Origin: Verrucomicrobiaceae bacterium
Lineage (GTDB): Bacteria; Verrucomicrobiota; Verrucomicrobiae; Verrucomicrobiales; Akkermansiaceae
DNA: 22,445 nt
Assembly: GCA_947372405.1 (NCBI GenBank)
Contig: CANBTO010000018.1
Coordinates: 1-22,445 of the forward strand
Reading direction: 5' to 3'
Positions 7,116 through 14,970 of the stretch are shown one piece after another (position 1 is the stretch's first letter; every line of letters begins with the position of its first letter). The notes under the pieces are model-generated. The model did no database searches, was not told where the DNA came from, and worked only from the letters and a program-made list of their open reading frames with translations. A program made the position numbers and the translations under genes.

Positions 7116-9253
7116 CTGGAAACCCGGTCTTCTGGTTGCTCGCGTTGGGCGTGCTGGGCTTCACCGTGTGGAGTCTGTCGGAGTTGCGTCGCGATCCCGA
7201 ACGGCAGCGCGCGTGGTGGCTCGCTGGTCTGCGTGGCATGGCGGCATTGTTGCTCGCGTGGGTGTTGTTGCAGCCTCAGTTCAAGCGTCGCGAGACGGTT
7301 TCGGAGCGGCCGCTGGTCGGCGTGCTGGTGGATGGTTCGCAGAGCATGAACGATGGCAAGCGCGCTGCGATGGCGCGCGAGTGGCTGGACTCCGCGGCTT
7401 TCCGCAAGGCCCGTGAAACCTGCGATCTGCGGTTTTTCTCCATCGACAGGAAACTCACCGAAACCGTGCCGGGCGAGATCGCTTTCAACGGCACCGAGTC
7501 CCGCATCACGGCATCGCTCGCCGAATGGACGCGCCGCTGGGGACGTGAAGGAGCCGCGGGAGTGGTTCTGATTTCCGATGGTCTGGATACCGGCGGGGGT
7601 CCGCCGGTGGGCACGGAACTGCCATGCTGGGTGATGGAGGTGGAACCGCCAGGCGCGGCAGTGAGTTCGCGTGTGGCCGTTTGGCAGGTCGAGCCGCCAC
7701 GCCGACCCGAGGCCGGGGCTGAGACCAGCGTGCGCGTGGTGCTGCAAGCCTGGGGCGTGGAGGGCAAGGACATCCCGGTGGAACTGTGGAGCGATGGCCG
7801 CAAGCTTGGCGAGAAACGCATCCGTTTCGCCAAGCGCGGAGAAGTGGCGGAAGCGATGCTGCCGCTCAAGTCGGAGAAACCCGGGAGTTATGCCTATGAA
7901 ATCCGCGTGGCTGATGCGGCGGCGGACGCCTCGGCGAAATCCCAGCCCTTCGTCATCGCCGTGCGCCAGGAGGGACGCAGCGTGCTGCTGTTGTCGAACA
8001 CGCTTGGTTTCGAAGGGAAATTCCTCCGCCGCGCCCTGACCACCGACCGCAACGTTCGGCTCGACAGTTTCGCCCGCTGGCAGGACGGCCGCTGGGCCAG
8101 CTTCGCCGATGGCGGCGGCAAGTCCACCGATACGCTCGACCTCAGCGCCGCCGCTCTATCAGGCAGGGCCGCGGTGATTCTCGCGGACGTCAGCCCTGAG
8201 GCGCTCAATGCCGCGCAGTGGCAGGCCATCGCGGACTACGCCGGCAAGGGCGGGGGACTCGCTGTGTTGGGTGGACCGAATCTGTTAGCCTCGCCGCAGG
8301 CGGCGGCCTTGTTAGGTCGTGTGCTGCCGATGCCGGTTCCGGCGCCGCACCGCGACGGACGATTCGGGGTGAAGCTCACCGATGCCGGGCTGAGGCATCC
8401 GGTGTTCGGTCCGCTGTTCGAGGCGGTGAAGGATTTCCCCGCGCTGCAGGGCGCGAACTCGGCCACCGGTGTGGCGGGCAACGCGCAGGTGCTCATGGAA
8501 GCGATTGCGGACGGCCAGGCGCGCCCGCTCGTGGTGGTGAAGCAGCAGGGCGCGGGCCGCGTGGCCGTGGTCCTCAGCGACACGCTATGGCGCTGGCGCG
8601 TCGCGTCGCCCGGATGGTCTGGCAGGCTCTCCGCCTACGACACGTTCTGGGGCCAGTTGTTAGACTGGCTGGCACCCGACCACGAGGGGCTGCAGAGTGG
8701 CGGACGCATCGAACTCACCGCAGACCGCCCGTTCTACCGCCAGGGCGACCGGGTTTCCATCCTCGCCGAGTGGATCGGCAAGGGCGAGGCTCCGTTCAAA
8801 TCCCTCGAGGTGACGGTGAAGCCCCCGGATGGCGGCACCAAGGCGCTGGCCCTGCAGGCGTCCGTATGGCAGAACCCTGACGGACGACGCGTGATTGGTT
8901 TCCGCGGGGAAACGGAGGCGGCAAGCACCGGACTCTATCAGGTGGACGCCCATGCCGCGTGGCAGGGTGGCGAAGTGGCCGCGGATCTGCGTTTCGCCGT
9001 GGCATCCTCGCCAGAGGAACGACGCGGTGAGGCACCGGACACGGAGTTTCTGCGTGGCATCGCCAAACAAAGCGGCGGTGCTTACTTCGCCCGCGGCGAG
9101 GGGGACAAGTGGCTGGAAACCCTGCCAAAACCCAAACGCATGACCGAGCGTGAGATCATCACGGATGTCTGGAACCATCCGCTCTTGGTGTTGTCGTTGT
9201 TCGGCTGCCTGTGCGGCGAATGGTGGTTCCGCCGGAGGAGAGGGCTGGCTTGA
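7112..9253 (+). CDS. von Willebrand A / glutamine-amidotransferase-like membrane protein (713 aa)
   Basis: The second of a coupled pair of vWA membrane proteins. Two N-terminal membrane helices (residues about 5-22 and 36-54) are followed by a vWA domain starting LVGVLVDGSQSM, where D74-G-S-Q-S78 is the MIDAS motif. The middle region (VILADVSPEALNAAQWQAIADY, then GGGLAVLGGPN, near window 8170-8280) looks like the catalytically inactive class I amidotransferase-like fold often joined to this family. A final helix lies in the last 25 residues, followed by an Arg-rich tail (FRRRRGLA). The start is set by the AAGGAGG site and the ATGA overlap with the upstream gene, so the two products probably form one complex in the inner membrane. 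Substrate and partners are unknown. Similar pairs are common in Planctomycetota and Verrucomicrobiota. Confidence 0.83.
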   Translation: MTGNPVFWLLALGVLGFTVWSLSELRRDPERQRAWWLAGLRGMAALLLAWVLLQPQFKRRETVSERPLVGVLVDGSQSMNDGKRAAMAREWLDSAAFRKARETCDLRFFSIDRKLTETVPGEIAFNGTESRITASLAEWTRRWGREGAAGVVLISDGLDTGGGPPVGTELPCWVMEVEPPGAAVSSRVAVWQVEPPRRPEAGAETSVRVVLQAWGVEGKDIPVELWSDGRKLGEKRIRFAKRGEVAEAMLPLKSEKPGSYAYEIRVADAAADASAKSQPFVIAVRQEGRSVLLLSNTLGFEGKFLRRALTTDRNVRLDSFARWQDGRWASFADGGGKSTDTLDLSAAALSGRAAVILADVSPEALNAAQWQAIADYAGKGGGLAVLGGPNLLASPQAAALLGRVLPMPVPAPHRDGRFGVKLTDAGLRHPVFGPLFEAVKDFPALQGANSATGVAGNAQVLMEAIADGQARPLVVVKQQGAGRVAVVLSDTLWRWRVASPGWSGRLSAYDTFWGQLLDWLAPDHEGLQSGGRIELTADRPFYRQGDRVSILAEWIGKGEAPFKSLEVTVKPPDGGTKALALQASVWQNPDGRRVIGFRGETEAASTGLYQVDAHAAWQGGEVAADLRFAVASSPEERRGEAPDTEFLRGIAKQSGGAYFARGEGDKWLETLPKPKRMTEREIITDVWNHPLLVLSLFGCLCGEWWFRRRRGLA

Positions 9254-9269
9254 GGCGGCGGCGCGGCAT

Positions 9270-9300
9270 CAAACGTCAAACATCGAATATTGGAATTCGG
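9270..9300. repeat. Single unit resembling a TSNIE-type intergenic repeat
   Basis: The stretch CAAACGTCAAACATCGAATA and the bases after it would translate as QTSNIEYWN. This is the style of AT-rich intergenic repeat (TSNIE units) that I associate with many Verrucomicrobiota and deltaproteobacterial genomes. Only one unit is present, so the assignment is weak. Confidence 0.3.
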
Positions 9301-9466
9301 CCCGCTTGCCAGTCCTCCGTCTGGAACAAGATGCGTCCTCGGAGCCAAAGGGATTGTATCTGAAACCAAGCGGCTTTACAGACGTGCGAGCGATGAGTGA
9401 AAAACTGTCTCGAATTCCGTTGCCGCAGCAGCGCTGCCGCATTGATTTGCCCTGCAATGGAGCGAA

Positions 9467-9473
9467 AAGGAGG
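9467..9473 (+). promoter_or_regulatory. Shine-Dalgarno site supporting a GTG start
   Basis: AAGGAGG ends 5 bases before the GTG at 9479. It decides the start of the transporter gene, which has no ATG near the beginning of its first membrane segment. Confidence 0.8.
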
Positions 9474-9478
9474 GGCCG

Positions 9479-10789
9479 GTGAGTGGCGCCGGTGTGGACT
9501 CCGGTGCTTCCCAGGAACCGGCGCATGCCACCGGGCAGACGTTTCTCTATTTCGGCGGGCTGACGTTGTTCATTTACCTCGCTACTCCTGCAGGGAGTCT
9601 GGTGGACATCCAGACATCCTACATGTTGAAGAACCAACTGCATGCCACGCCCATGCAGATATCCATGTTCCGCTTGCTGACGGGTATCCCTCTGTTTTTC
9701 GCCTTCGGCTCCGGCCTGCTGCGGGATTTGTGGAATCCCTTTGGATTGCGGGACCGTGGTTATTTCATGATCTTCGCACCTGCGACAGCGGTGGTGTTCG
9801 TGCTGCTGGCGTTTTCCAGCGTGTCCTACACCGGCCTGCTGGCGGGGGTTTTTCTCGCGATGCTGTTCTCGCGATTCATGATGGCGGCCTATCAGGGATT
9901 GATGGCGCTCGTGGGACAGGAGAAGCTGATGTCCGGCAGATTGAGCGCATTGTGGAACATCGTCAGCTCCTTGCCCGCCCTGGCAGGTGCGTTCGCTTCG
10001 GGCTACATCTCGGACCACTTGGCCCCGAAGTCCGCCTTCATCCTCGTCGCCATACTCACCGCGGCCATCGCTTTGCTCGGCCTGGTCAAGCCACGTTCCA
10101 TTTTCAGCCGCACCTATGAAAAACCCCAGGCAAGAGGCGGAAACCTGGCGGAGGATGTGAAGCGCCTGCTCAAACACCGGGCGGTTTACCCGGCGGTTTT
10201 CATCTGCTTCCTCTGGAACTTCGCGCCGGGCTCGTCCACGCCGCTGCAGTTTTTTCTAACCGACGAGCTTCACGCTTCGGACGCGGTTTATTCCTACTAC
10301 AACGGGATTTTCGCCGCCTCCTTCATCCCGACCTTCCTGTTGTATGGATTCCTGTGCAAGAAGGTGGCGCTGAAGAAACTGCTGTGGTGGGGAACGATCG
10401 TTGCGGTGCCGCAGATGATTCCGATGGCCTTCATCCACTCGGCCAACCAGGCGCTGTGGCTGGCCATGCCGATCGGGCTGATGGGCGGGATCGCCACGGC
10501 GGCCTACTCGGATCTGGTGATGCGCTCGTGCCCGCCTGGACTCCAAGGCACGTTGATGATGCTGGTGGACGGCGTCTTCGCACTCTCCGGCCGCGGCGGG
10601 GACCTGTTAGGCTCCGGCATCTACAACAGCAGCCCCGCGCATGGTTTCCTCTACTGTGTGATCGCCACGACGGTGGTCTATGCGCTCATCCTGCCGCTGA
10701 TCGCGCTGGTGCCCAAAGCGTTGATCGCGACCGCTGATGGCGAGTCGAACACGCTGGCTGCGGAGGAAATGCCTGCGAAAACGACTTGA
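9479..10789 (+). CDS. MFS-type membrane transporter (436 aa)
   Basis: This is an integral membrane protein with about 12 predicted helices, beginning near residue 22 (TFLYFGGLTLFIYLA). The two halves are separated by a polar loop around residues 205-225 (RTYEKPQARGGNLAEDVKRL). The layout and segments such as LLTGIPLFFAFGSGLLRDLW and LQGTLMMLVDGVFALSGRGG fit the major facilitator superfamily, closest in style to the AmpG or folate/biopterin (BT1) groups. The substrate cannot be read from sequence. Translation starts at a GTG with a strong Shine-Dalgarno site. It follows the vWA pair on the same strand after 225 bases, so it may have its own promoter. The C-terminal tail after the last helix is short and polar. 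Confidence 0.85.
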   Translation: MSGAGVDSGASQEPAHATGQTFLYFGGLTLFIYLATPAGSLVDIQTSYMLKNQLHATPMQISMFRLLTGIPLFFAFGSGLLRDLWNPFGLRDRGYFMIFAPATAVVFVLLAFSSVSYTGLLAGVFLAMLFSRFMMAAYQGLMALVGQEKLMSGRLSALWNIVSSLPALAGAFASGYISDHLAPKSAFILVAILTAAIALLGLVKPRSIFSRTYEKPQARGGNLAEDVKRLLKHRAVYPAVFICFLWNFAPGSSTPLQFFLTDELHASDAVYSYYNGIFAASFIPTFLLYGFLCKKVALKKLLWWGTIVAVPQMIPMAFIHSANQALWLAMPIGLMGGIATAAYSDLVMRSCPPGLQGTLMMLVDGVFALSGRGGDLLGSGIYNSSPAHGFLYCVIATTVVYALILPLIALVPKALIATADGESNTLAAEEMPAKTT

Positions 10790-10880
10790 GCGGGGCCGAA
10801 AAGGTATCCAGCGGTTTCTGCCGAGGCTGCTTGTCCGACCACGATTGGGAGCTTGCGAAGGTGGAATCCGGCCTCGGGAA

Positions 10881-10896
10881 CTACGTGATCACGTAG
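10881..10896. promoter_or_regulatory. Perfect 16-bp palindrome CTACGTGATCACGTAG
   Basis: An uninterrupted palindrome in the spacer between the transporter and the small membrane protein. There is no T-run, and it has no loop, so it fits a dimeric protein-binding site better than a terminator. No regulator for it is visible nearby. Confidence 0.5.
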
Positions 10897-10975
10897 GAAA
10901 CGAAATCCGTGCTTGGCCTCTGACGGGATGCTTGATAGTTCATGTCTGTTGAACAGATTCCTGCTGAAATCGAAG

Positions 10976-11197
10976 ATGCTCATCCTGCTCGCCGCCGCGT
11001 GCATGGTTTGGCTCGTCATTCTCACGCTGGCATTCCTGATTTTCACGGGAACCGGTGTGACCGCAGGTTGGATTTTTGCGGGCGCGCTGGTTCTCGCGAT
11101 CAGCGTATGGGTGGCGGTGATTTGTCTGCAATTCCGTCCCCGCACGGCAAGGGGGAAGAAGGACGAAGGCCTGTTTTATCTGGGATACGAACCCTGA
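10976..11197 (+). CDS. Small two-helix membrane protein (hypothetical, 73 aa)
   Basis: Family not recognised. From the ATG at 10976 the product begins MLILLAAACMVWLVILTLAF, giving a first membrane helix at residues 2-23. A second helix spans about 29-48 (GWIFAGALVLAISVWVAVIC), and a basic then acidic tail follows (RPRTARGKKDEG). In-frame ATGs at 10928 and GTG/ATG codons upstream would add a polar extension. None has a good ribosome-binding site, so the start is uncertain. The helices are not in a frame opposite any known gene, which favours a real small inner-membrane protein. It is convergent with the YycJ-like gene. Confidence 0.5.
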   Translation: MLILLAAACMVWLVILTLAFLIFTGTGVTAGWIFAGALVLAISVWVAVICLQFRPRTARGKKDEGLFYLGYEP

Positions 11198-11239
11198 TGG
11201 ATTCATCCGAACGCGGGAATTGCCGACGCTGAATGGAGC

Positions 11240-12019
11240 TCAGAGTTCGAACCATTCCGTCGGTTCATCCTGACAGGCACAGTGCAAGCCCACGCCTCCG
11301 TGGCCGAGTTCCGTTAGACACTCACGCAGACGGGAAAGGATGAGGTCCGGCGTGTTGCAGTCCGAGCTCAAATGCCCCAGCACCACGCGCGCGAGATCCG
11401 CATGGGCGATGTCCCGGATCAATCCGGCGACCTGCTCGTTGGACAAATGCCCGTGCCGCGAGCTGATGCGCTGCTTGATCGACCACGGGCGCTTGGTGTC
11501 GGCTTCTAACAGACCATCGTCATAGTTCGCCTCCACGAACAATCCGCGCAGCCCGCGCAGGCTTTCGGTCATGCTGCGGGTCACGTGGCCGGCGTCCGAG
11601 AGAAATCCGAGGCGTTTGGTGGAGTTGCCGATCACGAAGCCGACGGGATCCACCGCGTCATGCTGGATGGAAAAGCTGAGGATCGCCGAGCCGCCGACGG
11701 TGAAGGTCTGGCCGGTTTCGAAGGTTTTCCAGGTGCTGCCGGTGATCCCTGATTCCCGCACGACGTGGGCGGTTTGCGAGGTCGCGAAAACCGGCACGGG
11801 ATTCTGTTTCAGGAAAACCTTGAGGCCCTTGACGTGGTCGCCGTGCTCATGGGTGAGCAGGATGCCGTCCAGCGACGCGGGATCGATGCCGAGCCGGTCA
11901 AGCCGCAGCGTGAGTTGTTTGGCGCTCAATCCGGCGTCGATCATCAACCGCACTCCACCACACTCGACCACCGCCGAGTTTCCACCACTGCCACTGCCAA
12001 GCACCGCGAATCGGATCAC
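11240..12019 (-). CDS. YycJ/WalJ-like MBL-fold metallo-hydrolase (259 aa)
   Basis: This is a metallo-beta-lactamase-fold protein. The N-terminus IRFAVLGSGSGGNSAVVE is the typical first strand and turn. The metal-binding motif H-x-H-x-D-H is in LLTHEHGDHVKG (residues about 75-86). Further ligands are expected in FLSDAGHVT and in VVLGHLSSDCNTP near the C-terminus. This pattern matches the YycJ/WalJ group of putative exonucleases or hydrolases linked to cell-wall and DNA-repair phenotypes in Firmicutes. The role here is unproven. I chose the GTG at 12019 because homologues begin right at this strand. Upstream in-frame starts at 12079 and 12088 add an unrelated 20-23 residues, and none of the candidates has a clear Shine-Dalgarno site. 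Confidence 0.85.
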   Translation of the reverse strand: MIRFAVLGSGSGGNSAVVECGGVRLMIDAGLSAKQLTLRLDRLGIDPASLDGILLTHEHGDHVKGLKVFLKQNPVPVFATSQTAHVVRESGITGSTWKTFETGQTFTVGGSAILSFSIQHDAVDPVGFVIGNSTKRLGFLSDAGHVTRSMTESLRGLRGLFVEANYDDGLLEADTKRPWSIKQRISSRHGHLSNEQVAGLIRDIAHADLARVVLGHLSSDCNTPDLILSRLRECLTELGHGGVGLHCACQDEPTEWFEL

Positions 12020-12191
12020 GTGGGAAGGGTGGGGGTTCCCTGCATTCGAATCAAGGACTGAGCGCGTCGGCTTTCCCATCCAGCCCACTAGGAACGTCCC
12101 GCACCGCCTACTTCGTGAAAGTCATCGCCACCAGCATGCCGCCAGCGTTGCCCCGACCGCCCGAAGTTCCGAATTTCCAGTTGTCTGAGCG

Positions 12192-13193
12192 CTATAGGAG
12201 AACTCTTTCTCGAACCAAATTCCGTAGATCCACGCTTTCTCCTCGCAGCAATTGTTCATAGAGGGCTACCACAGTTTTGGGCGGTATGTTACTTTCCAAG
12301 AATCGAAACGAAGACGCGGCGAGATACTCCCGGGTGAGATCGAATCCCAGCCACCGGCGAAGTTCCAGTTCCGCTACCGCACCAGTAGTGTTTGAACCCG
12401 CGAAGATGTCCACTACAAGGTCGCCGGGATCGGTGAGGAAACGGATAAAAAATTCAGGCAGCTTTGAAGGAAACCGAGCCGGATGCTGCTTCGCACCCGT
12501 GAGTTTGCAGGCGCTCAGGTATTGCCCGTTGCTTTCGCTGTTCGGAATTTGGAGTAAATTCGATGGGATTGCTCCGCCATTGTCCTTTCCAAATGTGTTC
12601 GCAATGTCGTGACCGCTAGGACGCTTAGCTGGAGTGTAGAAGGCTGCAGGATCTTGAATAAGCTTCTTCATCCGTTCGCTATAGGGTGCCAAGACATTGG
12701 AGACATTTGCTTTAGGCCATTGGGTTTTTGAGAACCACCAAACAGTGTTCACTGAATCTTTTGCTCGGAGCTTCCGTTTGTTCACCCACTCGATTGGCGA
12801 GGGGAGTTTAGAAGAATTGTGCCAGTAGAAGTCCTGAGCGAGTTTGAATCCGAGGTCGTCACAGAATTTGAGTAGCACCCGGAACGGGTATAACGCTCTC
12901 TCTGGCGCACCCTTGACGTATGCTCCGCCGAGATCGATCACGAACGACCCGTCATCGCGGAGCTTTTCCAAGACCAGCGCCCCGAACTGGGCGAGCCACT
13001 CAACATAGTCCGCTTGCTGTTTGTTTCCTGAACGGTCAGCGTATTCCTTTTCTCGCTGCAACGCGAATGGTGGCGAGGTCATTACCAAGTTCACGCTGCC
13101 ATCCGGCACACCTTTCAGCAATTCAAGAGAGTCACCGCAGTAAGCGGCGCCGAATTCGGTCGAATAAACAGGAGGTTGCTGGATCACACTCAT
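12192..13193 (-). CDS. Type II DNA methyltransferase, SPPF (PvuII-like, probable N4-cytosine) class
   Basis: This is the modification enzyme of the restriction island, 333 aa. Motif IV is VMTSPPFAL (residues 37-45), and the SPPF form is characteristic of N4-cytosine methyltransferases such as M.PvuII. The SAM-binding motif I is near the C-terminus (VVDIFAGSNTTG, residues 260-271). The order IV then I is that of the beta class. The start at 13193 (MSVIQQPPVYSTEFG) is preferred to an upstream TTG because it sits at the expected distance from the first conserved strand (YCGDSLELLKGVPDGSVNLV). It diverges from the controller gene 42 bases away, and its start codon lies in the centre of a palindrome. 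Codon use is less GC-biased than in the flanking genes. The recognition sequence cannot be read from the protein. Confidence 0.9.
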   Translation of the reverse strand: MSVIQQPPVYSTEFGAAYCGDSLELLKGVPDGSVNLVMTSPPFALQREKEYADRSGNKQQADYVEWLAQFGALVLEKLRDDGSFVIDLGGAYVKGAPERALYPFRVLLKFCDDLGFKLAQDFYWHNSSKLPSPIEWVNKRKLRAKDSVNTVWWFSKTQWPKANVSNVLAPYSERMKKLIQDPAAFYTPAKRPSGHDIANTFGKDNGGAIPSNLLQIPNSESNGQYLSACKLTGAKQHPARFPSKLPEFFIRFLTDPGDLVVDIFAGSNTTGAVAELELRRWLGFDLTREYLAASSFRFLESNIPPKTVVALYEQLLRGESVDLRNLVRERVLL

Positions 13194-13199
13194 AGTGTG
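13185..13199. promoter_or_regulatory. Putative controller-protein operator (C-box) over the methyltransferase start
   Basis: CACACT-CAT-AGTGTG is a perfect 6-3-6 inverted repeat. Its central triplet is the reverse complement of the methyltransferase ATG. Half-sites of the form ACT-N3-AGT resemble known C-boxes (GACT-N3-AGTC). Binding here would block methyltransferase expression. The role is inferred from position. Confidence 0.6.
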
Positions 13200-13206
13200 T
13201 AGATGG

Positions 13207-13218
13207 ATCGGGACCGAT
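13207..13218. promoter_or_regulatory. Second small inverted repeat in the M/C divergent spacer
   Basis: ATCGG-GA-CCGAT is a 5-2-5 inverted repeat 18-29 bases before the controller start. It could be a second, unlike operator, or simply overlap the controller promoter. Its sequence does not match the first repeat, so the same protein need not bind both. Confidence 0.35.
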
Positions 13219-13235
13219 AGGCTAGAAAAAAAACG

Positions 13236-13499
13236 GTGATTCAAAGTGCCCGCCAGATCTTCTCCAAAAACGTCCGAAGGACGAGGCTCTCATTGAATCT
13301 TTCCCAGGAGGATTTGGCTGAGCTTGCTGATTTACATCGAAACTACATTGGCGGCGTTGAGAGAGGAGAGCGGAATATCTCCTTGGACAACATGGAGCGG
13401 ATTGCAAAAGCGCTTAGCACGACGATTGGAACTCTACTTGGAGAAGTGGTTTTGACGGAGCAACCGTCGAGAGGAGGCTACCGTGGGTCTAAAAGTTGA
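13236..13499 (+). CDS. C-type controller protein (XRE-family HTH, 87 aa)
   Basis: This is a small DNA-binding protein of the controller class that times restriction-enzyme expression in type II systems. The helix-turn-helix occupies residues about 23-42 (SQEDLAELADLHRNYIGGVE), and RGERNISLDNMERIAKAL is the signature that follows it in C proteins. It starts at a GTG at 13236 after an A-rich run with no Shine-Dalgarno site, which suggests a leaderless or near-leaderless transcript, as is known for some C genes. Its 3' end overlaps the nuclease gene by 17 bases, so controller and nuclease are on one mRNA. Divergence from the methyltransferase with palindromes in between is the standard C-regulated layout. 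Confidence 0.9.
   Translation: MIQSARQIFSKNVRRTRLSLNLSQEDLAELADLHRNYIGGVERGERNISLDNMERIAKALSTTIGTLLGEVVLTEQPSRGGYRGSKS
13471..13477 (+). promoter_or_regulatory. Shine-Dalgarno site for the nuclease GTG start
   Basis: GAGGAGG ends 5 bases before GTG 13483, inside the end of the controller gene. It supports the overlapping start of the nuclease ORF. Confidence 0.75.
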
Positions 13500-14970
13500 T
13501 TCAAGCTTCCTCAAGTTTCTTACGATGGGTGCACTGGGGACGCGTCGCGTCTTTGATTTGATGTCTAGGGCAGGGCTACAACCGATTGAGTTGGAGCGAT
13601 ATTCTCGGAGCAATAAAATCTGGAGCACTAAGGTGAAACGGCTCCGCTTACCTGACCTGCTTTGTGTAAGGACCGGGCTACGCGTTGAGGTCAAGGGTAA
13701 AAGCAAGCTCACAATCAAAATGAGCGATTCCCCGAACAACTCGGATCGAAAATGGGATGCGGGCCTTGCTGACCGTGACGTGATCGCGTTCGTTCACATT
13801 CTAGAAGATGATGAAGGTCGGATGGTCGCCGCTGACAATGTCGAACTTTTCTGGGTTGCGGATCTGCGGACGACTGTAGAACAAAGCAAACTTGGCCCTC
13901 CAAAGTCTGCGGGGGAAGGAGCGGAGAGGGATAGGGAATGGCAGTCAATAGTCGCGAAGAAGAACGGCGAAGTGACGACTGTGGATGAGGATAAATTCAC
14001 GGTTACGCTCGAAGGAGGAAGGCGGCAGACCTACAGACTCAATGGCAAGTCTCTATATGTGGTGGCAGGTGAACGATTTGTCGCTGATTCTCAATTCTTG
14101 GCGGGAATACCACGGAAAAAGGCATCGTTTCCTACTCTTGGAGTAACCCATTGGAATCCACGCAATTTGTTGAACTCGACTTCTTCAATCGACAGATATG
14201 TGGCGGTCAAAGCTCTGGGTATCGTCGGTGAAGCATCAGATGTTTCAGCAATCGCCCATCTTGCCGAAAACGATGCAGATGAACGCGTGAAGCTTGAGGC
14301 CGCTGTTACCCTTGTTCGCCTTAGTGATGAGAGAGGGATAGAGATGCTTCGTGCTGCAATTGATGCTCCGGTCATTGATTATCTGCGTATGGAAGCGCTC
14401 CTTGCTCTCGCGGAATTTCGCGGACACGCGCTAGCTCGACAATGCGCTTCGCTGCTCGCCGAGACGGCGCGCATTGGATCCCTGTGTAAGAACGAAGCGC
14501 GGCAGGCTGCGATTTGGGGGCTTGGAAAAGATGGACTTTGCGCATATCGCGAACTACTGGGCTTTTTGGATGCAACGGACGATAACGAATTGGTCCATGC
14601 TGTTAACGCCTTCGGTTCTGATGCCGAGATTGCTTTGGTCGATGAACTGATAGTGATCGTTGTTGGTGCAACCAGTTCTGTACGTCTGCGGTCCAGTGCT
14701 TCGTCCATTCTCGCTCGAACGATTCCACCTGTGATTGGAGCCCCCCGTTTGGCGGCTAGATACGACACCTCGCCCGACGAAGCGAAGAATTGGATCTTGG
14801 CCACGCTTGGACAGATGGATCCAACGGCCGTCATGCCTTTGATTACGAATACAAATTTGGCAGCGCTATTGACCCCATTTCACCTCACGTCGCCGGAAAC
14901 GAATTGGACACGCTCGGTTCAGTTAATTGATTCGCTCATGTTTGTTCGGAAGCAAACCATAGAACCTTGA
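13483..14970 (+). CDS. Putative restriction endonuclease: N-terminal PD-(D/E)XK nuclease fused to HEAT-like repeats (495 aa)
   Basis: By position this is the restriction gene of the island. Residues about 20-125 look like a PD-(D/E)XK nuclease: a strand with P57-D58, ten residues, then E69-V-K71 (LPDLL...RVEVKGKSK), followed by DVIAFVHI. Residues about 235-415 form helical repeats of HEAT type (SIDRYVAVKALGIVG, then DERVKLEAAVTLVRLSDERG, LRMEALLALAEFRG and NEARQAAIWGLGKDG). An insert at 155-200 (KKNGEVTTVDEDKFTVTLEG) may be a small beta domain. I do not recognise a named enzyme. Most orthodox type II nucleases are about 150-350 aa without HEAT repeats, so this architecture is unusual. It starts at GTG with a strong Shine-Dalgarno site and overlaps the controller. 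Nuclease activity is inferred from D58, E69, K71 and context only. Confidence 0.72.
   Translation: MGLKVDSSFLKFLTMGALGTRRVFDLMSRAGLQPIELERYSRSNKIWSTKVKRLRLPDLLCVRTGLRVEVKGKSKLTIKMSDSPNNSDRKWDAGLADRDVIAFVHILEDDEGRMVAADNVELFWVADLRTTVEQSKLGPPKSAGEGAERDREWQSIVAKKNGEVTTVDEDKFTVTLEGGRRQTYRLNGKSLYVVAGERFVADSQFLAGIPRKKASFPTLGVTHWNPRNLLNSTSSIDRYVAVKALGIVGEASDVSAIAHLAENDADERVKLEAAVTLVRLSDERGIEMLRAAIDAPVIDYLRMEALLALAEFRGHALARQCASLLAETARIGSLCKNEARQAAIWGLGKDGLCAYRELLGFLDATDDNELVHAVNAFGSDAEIALVDELIVIVVGATSSVRLRSSASSILARTIPPVIGAPRLAARYDTSPDEAKNWILATLGQMDPTAVMPLITNTNLAALLTPFHLTSPETNWTRSVQLIDSLMFVRKQTIEP

Noticed and set aside
6023..7747. 574-codon open frame on the minus strand opposite the two vWA genes
   Set aside because: It is antisense to two genes with clear domains, and its composition (rich in Arg, Pro, Ser, His) is that of a GC-rich shadow frame with no recognisable motif.
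9269..10177. 302-codon minus-strand frame across the start of the MFS gene
   Set aside because: It is rich in Gln, Arg and His, as expected for the antisense of a membrane protein, and has no motif.
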